A stretch of 64,000 bases of DNA from Methanolobus chelungpuianus. Its GTDB lineage: Archaea > Halobacteriota > Methanosarcinia > Methanosarcinales > Methanosarcinaceae. Location: the NCBI RefSeq assembly GCF_024500045.1, contig NZ_JTEO01000006.1, forward strand, positions 1-64,000. Direction: 5' to 3'. The translations under genes and the position numbers were made by a program. Below, piece by piece: positions 19,521 to 28,606 of this stretch. Every line of letters starts with the position of its first letter. The first letter of the stretch is position 1. Below the pieces are notes generated by a model. That model was not told where the DNA came from and did no database searches. It worked only from the letters and a program-made list of their open reading frames with translations.

Positions 19521-19865
19521 ATGGACCGGAGATATTCTCTGGAAGCCCTCATGCTGATAACCGGTAAATTGAATCCTGAAAGTTCGGTAGAGCTTATCCC
19601 GGAAGAGTCACTCATGCTGTGTGAAGTGATAGAGCAGCCTCAGAAACTGCCTTTTTACATCGAGGCTTTCTATAACATGGATATCACAGATCCGGATGCC
19701 TTCCGTCTTTCATTGATCAGGATCCAGATAGATTCCGACCTGCGGATGAACGAGGACATCCAGAAGTACCAGCATCGGAGATATGTTGCGCGTACCATTG
19801 AGAAGCTGCTGTATTCCGATATCCTGCTTGAGCACGTTCAGGGTGTCGTTCTCGAAGGCGAGTGA
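19521..19865 (+). CDS. Conserved-looking hypothetical protein
   Basis: Predicted 114-residue soluble, acidic protein (MDRRYSLEALMLITGKLNPESS start) without recognisable motif or membrane segment; its middle (DPDAFRLSLIRIQIDSDLRMNEDIQKYQHRRYV) is rich in charged helix. ATG 19521 is preferred to GTG 19515 only because it is the stronger codon. It follows cobY by about 75 bp and could be co-transcribed with it. I do not recognise the family. Confidence 0.6.
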   Translation: MDRRYSLEALMLITGKLNPESSVELIPEESLMLCEVIEQPQKLPFYIEAFYNMDITDPDAFRLSLIRIQIDSDLRMNEDIQKYQHRRYVARTIEKLLYSDILLEHVQGVVLEGE

Positions 19866-20054
19866 TATCCGGGCTTTCTGCTGCAAAGGGCATGGCCCTG
19901 TAAGCAGATCTTAAATACCGGCTATATTTTACGGATTTTTGTTCCAATCGGCTTATACCTTTTCCGTGCCAAACTTGTTTTATCATACCTGTATCCAGAC
20001 TAATTTTCCTAACGGATACCTGCATAAGTACAGGATTTATGGGTTGTGGTAGAA

Positions 20055-20633
20055 ATGGTCGATCAGCTGGTCAGTAAGGTACGCACAGGCAAAAGGCAAT
20101 CTTTGAAGGCCTCAAGGCTGGCTTTTGGCAGCCTGATGACCAAAAAATGGAGAACTTCCACGGATCCTGACATAACCAGAATAAACAGTGACGTGATGGC
20201 TGGCGTCCTGAGACTCTATCACGAGAACTTCACCGAGATAAACGACAGGATGTTCACTATGTACTGCCGCTTTTTCAGCGAGACATGCTATGCATTCCTT
20301 GACCGGGGCAAAGTTGTTGGATATTGCGTCTTTTTCGTGAAACCTGTATTCTCCTATTCGCACATCTACAAAACCGCCACACTTTATTCCCTGGCAGTTG
20401 ACAGCGAGTACAGAGGACACGGTATTGGTGAAAGGCTGCTTCGGAAGGGCATCCGCGAGATGAAGCTGAATTCCGTCAGTTGCATCTCTCTCTATGTGTC
20501 CACGGAAAATATGCCAGCCATCCGCCTCTACAGGAATCTGGGTTTCCGTATTCTCAGGGAGCTCGATGATGTCTGCGGCCCGGGACTCAAATGCTACGAG
20601 ATGGATATGAAGCCGGGGCAGAATCCTGTTTGA
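20055..20633 (+). CDS. GNAT-family N-acetyltransferase
   Basis: About 192 residues. The acetyl-CoA motif A is clear: LYSLAVDSEYRGHGIGERLLRKGI (residues ~118-141), followed by motif B (LYVSTENMPAIRLYRNLGFRIL), the RimI-like pattern. The N-terminal ~55 residues are basic and specific to this protein. The substrate is unknown; N-terminal acetylation of a protein is possible. ATG 20055 is used rather than the GTG three codons upstream. It is a single gene with a long upstream spacer. Confidence 0.8.
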   Translation: MVDQLVSKVRTGKRQSLKASRLAFGSLMTKKWRTSTDPDITRINSDVMAGVLRLYHENFTEINDRMFTMYCRFFSETCYAFLDRGKVVGYCVFFVKPVFSYSHIYKTATLYSLAVDSEYRGHGIGERLLRKGIREMKLNSVSCISLYVSTENMPAIRLYRNLGFRILRELDDVCGPGLKCYEMDMKPGQNPV

Positions 20634-20783
20634 GTGTTCTCTTCTGAAAACAACTTAAAACTGACTCCCTTATATCATTTGACATCCAGCAGCTCATGAG
20701 AGCATGCCGGATACGCGGTATCGAATCCTAGAAGGTCTGCAAGCATATCGCAATGGGTAATCTGCAGAACCATACTATTGATC

Positions 20784-21425
20784 TCAGGTTTTTTCCTTGG
20801 ATTTTTTTAGTATACTCCATATTGTTGTGGGTATTGCAATCCCGAAAAACAAAGGAAGCAGCCATTCAGAAAAGTTCCGGGAGATGCTTCCGAAATAAGC
20901 ATAATAAGCCGAAACAGGAATTATTCCTAATAAGCTTAAGGCAATGAATCTTTTCCCGGAGATTTTTGTAAGGCCTGCAAAACATGCCATAGTCTCTGAG
21001 ACAATAGGGACCGTTTTTGAAAGGATCAGTATTCCTTCCCCCCATTTTACGAACCATTCATCCATGGCCCGCTCTTCTGTTCTGTCGAGAAAGAGTTTTG
21101 TTTTTCCCAGTTTTCTTGTTATTGCGAACCCTGTCAGTGAAGCAAGAAGAGATCCTGTGATGTTTATCAGCGTCCCTGAGTAAAATCCATAAAAAGCTCC
21201 GGAAAGAGTCATTAATACTGTGGAAGGCATTGGGAGAATAAGGTCAACAATCAGGAAGAATATTATTATGGCTGCTGCAAAAGCACCTGATCCCATAACA
21301 AAATATCTTATCTTCTCAAGAGTTATCACGCCTGAAACTTCAAATACTATGAATAAAAAAAGGAACATCGAGGCAAGTATTACAGGAATGTGCTTCCAGT
21401 TTAAGGCTTTTCTGTCTCTTTCCAT
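20784..21425 (-). CDS. VTT-domain (DedA/SNARE-associated-like) membrane protein
   Basis: A 213-residue membrane protein with about five or six hydrophobic segments. The VTT core shows LPMPSTVLMTLSGAFYGFYSGTLINITGSLLAS followed by the re-entrant ...ILILSKTVPIVSETMACFAGLTKIS, the pattern of the DedA/TVP38 family. Family members act in membrane homeostasis, lipid scrambling or polyprenyl-phosphate recycling; the role here is unknown. It is monocistronic and convergent with the GNAT gene. Confidence 0.75.
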   Translation of the reverse strand: MERDRKALNWKHIPVILASMFLFLFIVFEVSGVITLEKIRYFVMGSGAFAAAIIIFFLIVDLILPMPSTVLMTLSGAFYGFYSGTLINITGSLLASLTGFAITRKLGKTKLFLDRTEERAMDEWFVKWGEGILILSKTVPIVSETMACFAGLTKISGKRFIALSLLGIIPVSAYYAYFGSISRNFSEWLLPLFFGIAIPTTIWSILKKSKEKT

Positions 21426-21503
21426 ATATCCATCCTCTCCCCTGTATGAACATTCTCCGTAAACGGCTTATTAGCTTCGGTATTCCTACGGCAGACTGAA
21501 CGA

Positions 21504-22352
21504 CTATAGAAAGCAACTCCAGATCGATTCCTTTGCATCATTTACATCCCGCGATAAGAGCCACAACATTTTGTCATGGTTTCTGATCTCTTCATCGGTG
21601 GCTTTAGGTTTCCATTTTTCCCAGCCGTGGATAGTATGGCCCCCGCAGATGAGGAAGAGGGTACCTGTGCCTGCAGATCCCACTATCCGGCCGATGCTGG
21701 TGTCTGTGTTCCTTACAGCCTCCTTAAGCTCCCTGCCGTGCAAGGAAGAATGGGCATGCCTGTCAATGGAGCGCAGGTGCACGGCCAGCAGGTCGGGATC
21801 CTGACCAAGGGCGCCGATCGCACTTGTGGTGGCACTGCTATCGTAATCGTCTATGTCAAGTGTGTCGGGGATGCCGTGCAGTTCTTTTACCCGGCCCCTG
21901 AAGGTTTGCGCACCCTCCGATTCGATGACAACGGCTGCTTTAAGGCCTGCATCATCAGCCCATTCAAGTATCGTTTTGATCCTGGGACGGGCAGGATCCT
22001 TTGCACGTACCCTGTAAATGTCCTGAGTGCTGTGGACATGGTGGCGCTCTGGCGGGTAGCCTGTCAGTATGGATGCTATGCAGGGCGAGGTATGCCTCCC
22101 GACGGATGAACATTCCAGCAACAGCCCATGCCTGGCAAGGCTGCTTGCAGCAGGCATGATATCCTCAAATCTCCGGTACAATGCAAAACCAAGGCTATCT
22201 GCAATGATAAGCACGACCCTCTTACAATCGTGTTCTATCGCATAGTCCCCAATCTCACTGATCACATTCCCGTCCGGCACTACCATGGGTATCGACAGGA
22301 TCCTTGAGATCGTAGGCGCAATGTCTGCAAGGCTGTACAGTGGATCATTCAT
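21504..22352 (-). CDS. Alkaline phosphatase-superfamily hydrolase, cytoplasmic
   Basis: About 282 residues with AlkP-fold metal motifs: VVLIIADSLGF (first metal Asp, residues ~34-44), a putative nucleophile Thr/Ser in GRHTSPCIASILTGYPPERH, LLAVHLRSIDRHAH (Asp and His) and CGGHTIHG near the C-terminus, where the usual DHG/DHG-like motif is replaced by GGH. It resembles nucleotide pyrophosphatase/phosphodiesterase-like members without a signal peptide. The ATG at 22352 starts the conserved-looking part; the frame is open to 22421. Confidence 0.65.
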   Translation of the reverse strand: MNDPLYSLADIAPTISRILSIPMVVPDGNVISEIGDYAIEHDCKRVVLIIADSLGFALYRRFEDIMPAASSLARHGLLLECSSVGRHTSPCIASILTGYPPERHHVHSTQDIYRVRAKDPARPRIKTILEWADDAGLKAAVVIESEGAQTFRGRVKELHGIPDTLDIDDYDSSATTSAIGALGQDPDLLAVHLRSIDRHAHSSLHGRELKEAVRNTDTSIGRIVGSAGTGTLFLICGGHTIHGWEKWKPKATDEEIRNHDKMLWLLSRDVNDAKESIWSCFL

Positions 22353-22751
22353 ACAGTCAGATTGATGGTTGCACTTAAATGGATTTCTCACTCTGCTTTC
22401 ATTTTTTCTGGTTTTCATCATTGTGAGATAAGACCGGTTCCAAAGTCCGGTTAAAGGGAGACGTGATAGTCATTTTGTGCAATGATGCTGTGCAAAATCT
22501 ACTCTGAGGCCGGACAACAATTTACGTGTATTTTATACGTATTAATACATAGAAAAGACATCTGTAGCCAGAGAAGGTTCGTCCTCATAAAATCGGTATC
22601 AATTTTGTTCCAGCCCACAGAGAACACATTATCATGCGTCGGAAGCAGAACATAGAGCGTCACCTTCCGCAGGACCGCATCCGTTACTAAATTCAGTACT
22701 TCGCTAATTTCAACTACTTAAGTTCATCTAAGCCTTCAGATAGATTTATAT

Positions 22752-22767
22752 GCGGCGGGAACGCCGC
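22752..22767 (+). promoter_or_regulatory. Perfect hairpin just upstream of the transposase ATG
   Basis: GCGGCG-GGAA-CGCCGC forms a 6 bp all-GC stem with a GGAA loop. It sits three bases before ATG 22771 and immediately downstream of a TTTATAT TATA-like box. In an otherwise AT-rich element this could restrict ribosome access to the transposase start. Confidence 0.5.
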
Positions 22768-22770
22768 CAT

Positions 22771-23924
22771 ATGTCATTTCTAGCATTCAATTCAAGCACC
22801 CATTCTAAAGTCGAGTTAAGACCAAACCAATGTATTGATGCTGTTCTTAAACCTCTAACTAACAATATCGCCATTAATATCAATGGTTCACTTACATGTA
22901 AATACCTGTTTTATGCTGCTATATGTATGGCTGTAGAGAACAGTTCAGTTCATTCCATGTCAAAACACTATCAAGATCTTCCTTGTGAAACATCTACAAG
23001 ATATCATCGCCAGAAATTGGACCTTGAAGAACTAATCAGGTTAAATGCAAAGATCCGACTTCAAGGTCCTATTAGTACTCTAAAGACTGAGAAAAAGTAT
23101 GAGTTTGCTATTGACTTTAGAAATGACCCTTATTATGGGGGAACTAATCCATCCAATGAAAACTACGTAATACGTGGACAAGCAAAAAAGTCTACAAACT
23201 CTTTCTATTCATATATTTCATTGTCCATTATAAACAAGAATGAGAGGTTCACTATATCTGTTATTCCAGTAGAAAGAAGTGAAACAAAGACCAATTACAT
23301 CGCTTATTTCATTGATCTGATAAGGAACCTTGATCTTAAGATTAAGGTTCTTTGTTTGGACAGAGAGTTTAGTTTTGTTGATATCTTTGAGTTCTTACAG
23401 AACAAAAATATTCCCCATATTACTCCTGCAGTTAGAAAAGGAAACGAGATCAAACGACTACTTATTGGCAGAAAGGCAAGGGATTCACAATATGTTATGA
23501 GGAATCCTCAGAAGAAAGAGGTTCAGCTAAATATCTTATTGATGTCAAGTACATGAAAGGTAAAAGGAATAAAAAAGGATGTGAGAGCCTTGGTTTTGTT
23601 GTTTATGGGCATAACTGGAAGCCCCGAAAAGTTAGCACGGTCTATAGAAGAAGGTTTGCGATAGAATCGTCTTACAGGATGAGGAACATAGTTAAACCCA
23701 GAACATCTACAAGAAACGTAACTTTCAGGTATTTCTTTGCATTGATATCGTTCCTGCTTAGAAATACATGGCTCTATATTCAGAAAAAGCATTTTACGAT
23801 TGTAAAACAAGGTCCTCAAACAATTGATGAGGATAGGTTCAGGTTTGACAGATTTATCCTGTTTGTTGAGGAAAGGATTAGAAGAAAGTTAAGAGTTCAA
23901 TTGGTTGTGCGGTGTTTGAGGTAG
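22771..23924 (+). pseudogene. ISH3-type DDE transposase, frameshifted
   Basis: The first frame carries a helical N-terminus and the first catalytic block (FAIDFRNDPYYGG, then VIRGQAKKSTNSFYSYISL) and the second Asp block (VLCLDREFSFVDI). Near 23475 the frame breaks within AGAAAGGCAAGG: one extra base would restore RKGKGFTICYEESSEE and join the second frame, which holds KYMKGKRNKKG and the catalytic Glu block RRRFAIESSYRMRNIVKP. All three DDE blocks survive, so the lesion looks recent. Programmed frameshifting is less likely because the break is not at a typical slippery heptamer. Confidence 0.7.
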
Positions 23925-23982
23925 ATAGATAGCGGTAAGGAGAAAAAGGATGGAAAATTAGTAAAGTACTGAAGTACTGACT

Positions 23983-24294
23983 TTATATTTCCAATAACAT
24001 GTCTAAATTAATCATTGCTATTATTAATCCAGACATTAATAAAGCCCACAGTATGACCCACAAAATGTTAGCCAGAACCTTAAATCTTTTATTATTCACT
24101 TTTTCACAAACAAATGCTATAATAGTCAGCAAAATGCAACTTAATACATATACAAGAGTACTATTATTAGGACTAGGCCTCATTATAATGCTTATTGATT
24201 GCATTTGTAAAATAGCAAACACAATTATCAATATCGCCACTGATATACCAGCAACTATTGTTATTTTTTTTTGTCTCCAAGTTGGTAGGTTCAT
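23983..24294 (-). CDS. Three-segment membrane protein, unknown
   Basis: About 103 residues with hydrophobic segments at ~10-30, 40-62 and 75-95. GAGGAAACT directly before ATG 24294 fixes the start; the longer frame to 24360 would run through the hairpin between this gene and its upstream neighbour. It is the second gene of a two-gene unit with the secreted protein at 24345-24959, and both sit between two copies of the same IS. Confidence 0.5.
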   Translation of the reverse strand: MNLPTWRQKKITIVAGISVAILIIVFAILQMQSISIIMRPSPNNSTLVYVLSCILLTIIAFVCEKVNNKRFKVLANILWVILWALLMSGLIIAMINLDMLLEI

Positions 24295-24319
24295 AGTTTC
24301 CTCAAAATAAAAAAAGGGA

Positions 24320-24337
24320 ATATGCTTTAGTGCATAT
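24320..24337 (-). terminator. Intercistronic hairpin
   Basis: ATATGC (24320-24325) pairs with GCATAT (24332-24337). On the minus strand it is followed by CCC and a run of seven T residues, a plausible partial terminator between the secreted-protein gene and the membrane-protein gene. Confidence 0.45.
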
Positions 24338-24344
24338 TTTCTTT

Positions 24345-24959
24345 TTATAAAGTTTTCCATCCAGTTGATGAGGACTGAAGAACTATTGTTGGAGTATAAG
24401 GGGCTGGAATAAGTGCCTGATGGACACCATCAACTTTATAGGTTCCAGGTGAATAATTCTTATATTCTGATACTTCTATTGTTTTAGTTGATGTAGCTGT
24501 TTTTGCAGCAAATCCAATTAACTCACTATTAGAATCATACAATCCGGAGTATACATATTGCTCTGTTGGAGTTACTCCATAAAAAGTTGACTTTGTTGAA
24601 AACTTAATCTTTGTTGACTCTTTTATAATAGATGATGTACCTATCATAAAACCAGCTGGTATATCTCTTGTAGACGGTTCAGTATCAATTGATTGATCAA
24701 TTACATCAGATGAATTAAACCATACTTTTTCTTGTTGATAATATATACTAGTGGCTTTGCTTGGGTTTTCATCATATAACTCCGGCAATGCTATTTTAAT
24801 AAATCCTCCATTTGTTATATTTGTACCTTCTAATTGAGCAATTAATTCTAATCGCTCTTCATCATCTATTATTACTGATTTTTCATCAGATGCACTCGCA
24901 AATCCTGCCATCAAGATCAACGAAGCTAAAAATACAATACTTATTCGTTTCAGATCCAT
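24345..24959 (-). CDS. Secreted protein of unknown function
   Basis: 204 residues. A clear signal peptide (KRISIVFLASLILMAGFASAS) is followed by a Ser/Thr/Tyr-rich mature region with no cysteine and no recognised domain; PAGFMIGTSSII and YVYSGLYDSNSELIGFAAKT suggest beta structure. Low-GC codon use differs from the core genes on either side of the island. It lies between the two IS copies and may have been brought in with them. No function can be assigned. Confidence 0.6.
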   Translation of the reverse strand: MDLKRISIVFLASLILMAGFASASDEKSVIIDDEERLELIAQLEGTNITNGGFIKIALPELYDENPSKATSIYYQQEKVWFNSSDVIDQSIDTEPSTRDIPAGFMIGTSSIIKESTKIKFSTKSTFYGVTPTEQYVYSGLYDSNSELIGFAAKTATSTKTIEVSEYKNYSPGTYKVDGVHQALIPAPYTPTIVLQSSSTGWKTL

Positions 24960-25104
24960 TATTTTTGCTCCTTGTTTATTTTACATTGCGCGATAATGAA
25001 TTTAATTACATGATATTTCATTATCTTCACAATGTGTAACTTCTTAATGATATTTATCATATATAGATATATGTATTAACAGTGTAATTAGGTCGCTTGA
25101 TTGG

Positions 25105-25392
25105 GGTTCTTTGTTTGGGCAGAGAGTTTAGCTCTGTTGCTTATGGGCTTAACTGGAAGTCTCGGAAAGTTAGCACGTTCTATAGAAGAAGTCTTCATTC
25201 AGAAAAAGCATTTTATGATTGTAAAACAAAGTCCTCAAACAATTGATGGGGATAGGTTCAGGTTTGACAGATTTATCCTGTTTGTTGAGGAATGGATCAG
25301 AAGAAATTTAAGGGTTTAATTGGTAGTGCGGTGTTTGAGGTAGATAGATAGCGGCAAGGAAAAAAAGGAGGGAAAATTAGTGAAGTACTGAA
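25105..25392 (+). mobile_element. Internally deleted copy of the ISH3-like element
   Basis: Three blocks of the 22.7 kb element are joined directly: the second-Asp region (CTTTGTTTGG-CAGAGAGTTTAG), a segment around GTTAGCACG-TTCTATAGAAGAAG, and the last ~200 bp to the right terminus GTGAAGTACTGAA. The catalytic first and third blocks are missing. It is in direct orientation relative to the longer copy, and the 1.1 kb between them could be lost by recombination. Confidence 0.65.
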
Positions 25393-25420
25393 ATATCAAT
25401 CAAAGACAGCCGACAGAGCT

Positions 25421-26725
25421 TCAGCTCAGCAGCCACTTCCAGACAGGCCTCACAATAATTTTTTTGTCACCCACCTCTATTTCATCTTCGGTGTCGTCGG
25501 TGAGTATGAGCCCCTCTTTCAGGCAAAAGGTTTCCATAGCTGCCACGAGGCTTTCAACCTCTCTTTTTCTTGTACCTTCACTGCTCATGTCCCAGCAGAC
25601 CTGTATTGCATGGGTCACCTTGTTCTTCTCGCTGATAATGAAATCGACTTCTTTCTGGACATCATTTTTCCAGTAGTAGATACCCTGATATTCTCTTCGC
25701 AGATGCATGAACACTATGTTTTCAACTAGCCTGCCATGATCCTCCGAGAAGGCGAAGGAAACTGTGTTTCTAAGACCGGTGTCCAGGGAATACACTTTCC
25801 TGGGATTGAGCACCTGCTCTTTCAGAGAATAAGAGAACTTTTTTATAAAAAACAGCATGTAGGTGCTTTCAAGGTACGAAGAGTAACGTTCCACCGTATC
25901 AAGGCTTGTGCCAAGGATATTCTTAATCCGGTTGTACGAGTTCGGAGAGGATATGTTCGTCATATAGTATTTTGCGAGCTCTTCGAGTTTCTGTATGTCC
26001 TTTATGTTGTACCTTACCGTGACGTCCTTTATCAGGATGTCTCTGTAATACGTGTATAGCAGCTCTTTTTTGTTCCTTTCCTCCTTCTCGAGTACGACCT
26101 TTGGAAAGCCTCCGGTGCCGATATATTCCGTTAGCTCTTTTTTTATCGTGTGGCGCTCTGCCATCATGTCAAGGGACGTCTTTATATTCAGTTCCCGGAA
26201 CTTCAGGTACTCTCTAAAATCGAGGGGAAACACTTCCGTATACAGATGACGGCCTGCCAGGACCGTCGCATACTCCGAGCTTAAAAGCTTTGAACTCGAA
26301 CCTGTCACCAATACATTTATCCGGCGGTTCTCCTGCAGATATCGTGCGAATTTCTCCCAGCCGTCTATCACCTGCACTTCATCAAGGACCACGTACTGTT
26401 CTCCGGAAGTTGTTTCTACTTCTGTTAGGTATATCTCATATATACGGTTCAGCAGCTCAAGGTCCAGACCCCTGAAGCGGGGATCTTCAAAATTCACTAT
26501 GAGGATATTCTCCTTCGCTATTCCCGCATCTATTTTGTCCTTCAGGTACTGGAGAATGATCGTTGATTTGCCTGTCCTTCTAGCACCGGTTATCACCATT
26601 ATCTCTCTGGTCCCGGATTTCCTTTCGATCTCTTCCAGCAGTTCTTCCCTTCGCGTGCCGGTGAATTGCTCCCTGGTCCAGAAGTTCCAGTCTATAAGAA
26701 GTTCCAGTATCTCTTTTTTGTCCAT
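25421..26725 (-). CDS. AAA_14/DUF4143 family ATPase
   Basis: A 434-residue protein with the two-part architecture of this family: an N-terminal AAA_14 ATPase (Walker A GARRTGKST at residues ~44-52, Walker B YVVLDEVQ at ~111-118, LVTGSSSKLLSSE sensor region) and a C-terminal DUF4143 nuclease-like domain (RLVENIVFMHLRREYQGIYYWKNDVQKEVDFII, which carries a PD-(D/E)XK-like E...D..V signature). Such proteins are common in archaeal accessory regions; function is unknown. The promoter side (26730-26800) is AT-rich with AGTTTA-type repeats. Confidence 0.8.
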   Translation of the reverse strand: MDKKEILELLIDWNFWTREQFTGTRREELLEEIERKSGTREIMVITGARRTGKSTIILQYLKDKIDAGIAKENILIVNFEDPRFRGLDLELLNRIYEIYLTEVETTSGEQYVVLDEVQVIDGWEKFARYLQENRRINVLVTGSSSKLLSSEYATVLAGRHLYTEVFPLDFREYLKFRELNIKTSLDMMAERHTIKKELTEYIGTGGFPKVVLEKEERNKKELLYTYYRDILIKDVTVRYNIKDIQKLEELAKYYMTNISSPNSYNRIKNILGTSLDTVERYSSYLESTYMLFFIKKFSYSLKEQVLNPRKVYSLDTGLRNTVSFAFSEDHGRLVENIVFMHLRREYQGIYYWKNDVQKEVDFIISEKNKVTHAIQVCWDMSSEGTRKREVESLVAAMETFCLKEGLILTDDTEDEIEVGDKKIIVRPVWKWLLS

Positions 26726-26825
26726 GATATTAATGATATGACCTGTTTATATAAAGTTTACTTTTGCATCGGTAAGTTTAGATCAATAGTTAACTTTTCA
26801 ATCGGTAAGTTTTTGGATCTGTTGA

Positions 26826-27146
26826 AATCCCCATCACCCGGAACATAAGTTTGAGGGTGATACCGGGATTCTGGAAAGGAGGCATGTTTATGCAGATAGT
26901 ATCCTTTACATTGGTAAAGAAGCCAACAATATTGATGAAGAATAATTAGAGTTTCAGAGAACTCATACTTTTATTAATGAGGAATCTATCAAGCAGAAAA
27001 TATTAGACCTAACTCCTGAAGCAGCTAGGAAGGTTGGCATTGCCTACAGAGGCACTCTGAAGAGGCTACAGGAAAAGATAAAGCAGACAGGGGATATCAA
27101 CCTTAATGCTAAGTTCATGAGGGAACTTGCGGATAAGCTCATGTGA
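26826..27146 (+). pseudogene. Gene relic, possibly C-terminus of a Cas1-type integrase
   Basis: One frame of 106 codons runs from 26826 to TGA 27144-27146, interrupted by TAA at 26943, with no start. It reads GDTGILERRHVYADSILYIG before the stop and QKILDLTPEAARKVGIAYRG then TLKRLQEKIK after it. The latter matches the helix-turn-helix tail of Cas1/casposase proteins (R.KIL.L....RKLGI..STL.YLKK). The resemblance is by pattern only; no Cas1 catalytic residues remain. It faces the convergent GIY-YIG genes. Confidence 0.4.
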
Positions 27147-27166
27147 GAGCTTATTCCTCTTTTTCT

Positions 27167-27631
27167 TTATTTTTTGCTTAATTTATCTGATTTTTCTTTA
27201 TCGTTAAATTCAGGTAGGCAGTTAAACTTTTCAACATAGGTTGCAAAGCATTCATATTCAAATTTTGCTACCTCTCCCATTATCCTTAAATCTCTAGGCT
27301 TATTTGATTTAACATCACAATTGAATGGACTAACAGAAACAAATAGTCTGTTTTGAAGATCTTGTAGGTCCTGATATTTATACATAAATCTATCAGCTCC
27401 ACCATGTCTTGTTTTTCCATTAATGGTACTGTTAAACTGTTTTAAACGGCCTTTTAGTCCAGCCCGTGAGTTAGTCATACCTACATATATGATTTCACGA
27501 ATCCATGTAAAATCTTGTCCAGACAAATCCGATTTATAGAGAGCTATGCAATAAATTCCCGGATATTCAATATCCGCCAAATTGTCTCTGCTCACCCATT
27601 TTTCCCATTTAGTAAAGTCATTCCCTGCCAT
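27167..27631 (-). CDS. Small GIY-YIG domain protein
   Basis: 154 residues. YPGIYCIALY (GIY strand) and EIIYVGMTNSRAGLKGRLKQF (YIG-type strand plus the catalytic Arg region) identify a GIY-YIG nuclease fold; the remaining residues are Lys/Glu-rich. It overlaps the upstream GIY-YIG/DUF4357 gene by 14 bases, so the two are translationally coupled. The third GIY-YIG residue is V-G-M rather than I-G, so activity is uncertain. Confidence 0.65.
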   Translation of the reverse strand: MAGNDFTKWEKWVSRDNLADIEYPGIYCIALYKSDLSGQDFTWIREIIYVGMTNSRAGLKGRLKQFNSTINGKTRHGGADRFMYKYQDLQDLQNRLFVSVSPFNCDVKSNKPRDLRIMGEVAKFEYECFATYVEKFNCLPEFNDKEKSDKLSKK

Positions 27632-28478
27632 CTTGTTTTTTCCTTATAACATCATCAAGTGTTTTGATATTTCCGCCATCTTGAATTCTCCATTCCGCCC
27701 ATCCATTAGCAGTTCTGGCTAGTACAACGGAAGCAGCCATAGAAGGTGAAGAAAAGGTGAAGTCTTCCTGAAAAACATAAACACCATTTTCTTCTTTAAG
27801 TATACCTTTGTCTACAAGGTTAGCTCTAAAGGTTTTGATACTTTGTTGAATAGAGGGAGTCTCTTTTACATTTGACTTTGATCCTTTATTGACAATGAAT
27901 CCTTCTTCTGTATATTCACCCACTGCATCAGCATCCTTGCTTTTGCAAAAGTACATGTTTCTCTTGCTACGTTTTACCTGCTCGAAAATAGGATAACCAA
28001 GAGTAGCCATTATAATCTTCAATTCATCAAAGAAACGTAAAACAAAGTCTCTGTCTTGATCTGTTAAAGAAGATCTGGTAGGGGTATTACAGTTTTCCAG
28101 AGCACATTTATTGATTAATTTAGCTTGCTCACATGCGTGATTTTCAAGATACTTAATATGTGCTTTGTTCAGATTATTCTTTTCTGAGACAAAACATATG
28201 GCCTGATTCCAGAAATCTTTCTCCTTGTTGTGCTTGTTAAGCCTAGTTAACAGTACTTCAGATTCGCCAATATACACCTGAGGCTTGCCAACTTCATCTT
28301 TCTCACCTATCAAGAAGTAAACTCCTGGCTGTTCAAGCTCAGATCTGTTTGAAGCATCATCTAATTTGGCTCTAGGAATGGAAACAGCTTTGACAATAGA
28401 ATCAAAGAACTCACATATTTTAACTCCTTGCGGGTTGGCATCTGGCAGGTAAATTGAAATTGTTCTTCCTATTGTCAT
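27618..28478 (-). CDS. GIY-YIG nuclease with C-terminal DUF4357
   Basis: 286 residues. The N-terminal domain has QPGVYFLIGE (~51-60) and PQVYIGESEVLLTRLNKHNKEKDFW with the family Arg and Glu region; the C-terminus (~190-280: SPSMAASVVLARTANGWAEWR) is DUF4357, a domain often fused to nuclease or restriction-related modules. It shares its promoter region with the divergent zinc-ribbon gene at 28607 and is followed by a second GIY-YIG gene. A DNA-directed, defence-related role is inferred from domain and context. Confidence 0.75.
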   Translation of the reverse strand: MTIGRTISIYLPDANPQGVKICEFFDSIVKAVSIPRAKLDDASNRSELEQPGVYFLIGEKDEVGKPQVYIGESEVLLTRLNKHNKEKDFWNQAICFVSEKNNLNKAHIKYLENHACEQAKLINKCALENCNTPTRSSLTDQDRDFVLRFFDELKIIMATLGYPIFEQVKRSKRNMYFCKSKDADAVGEYTEEGFIVNKGSKSNVKETPSIQQSIKTFRANLVDKGILKEENGVYVFQEDFTFSSPSMAASVVLARTANGWAEWRIQDGGNIKTLDDVIRKKQDGRE

Positions 28479-28528
28479 GAATCGATCCTCATAATAAGTA
28501 TTTTACTGTTAAACTTCAAAACATATTC

Positions 28529-28546
28529 TATTTATAGCTATAAATA
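28529..28546. promoter_or_regulatory. Palindromic bidirectional TATA element
   Basis: TATTTATAGCTATAAATA is an 18 bp perfect palindrome nearly centred between the divergent starts at 28478 (51 bp away) and 28607 (61 bp away). It offers an identical TATA-like half to each strand, so one site can drive or repress both operons. Confidence 0.5.
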
Positions 28547-28606
28547 AGTTAATAATATATTAATGTGTGATTTTTTTTGAATCAGGATAGATAGAAGGAG
28601 AGAAAA

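Larger units (their letters stand above)
22692..23973 (+). mobile_element. ISH3-family-like insertion sequence (~1.28 kb)
   Basis: The left end TTCAGTACTTCGCTAATTTC begins at 22692; the right end, read in reverse, begins TTCAGTACTTTACTAATTTT and closes at 23973. This gives imperfect terminal inverted repeats around a single transposase gene. A deletion derivative at 25105-25392 shares the right end. No clear target duplication is visible. The transposase is frameshifted, so the copy is probably immobile by itself. Confidence 0.65.

Noticed and set aside
28529-28546. Palindrome as a transcription terminator
   Set aside because: It lies between divergent starts, has an A/T-only stem with no loop, and fits a promoter element better.
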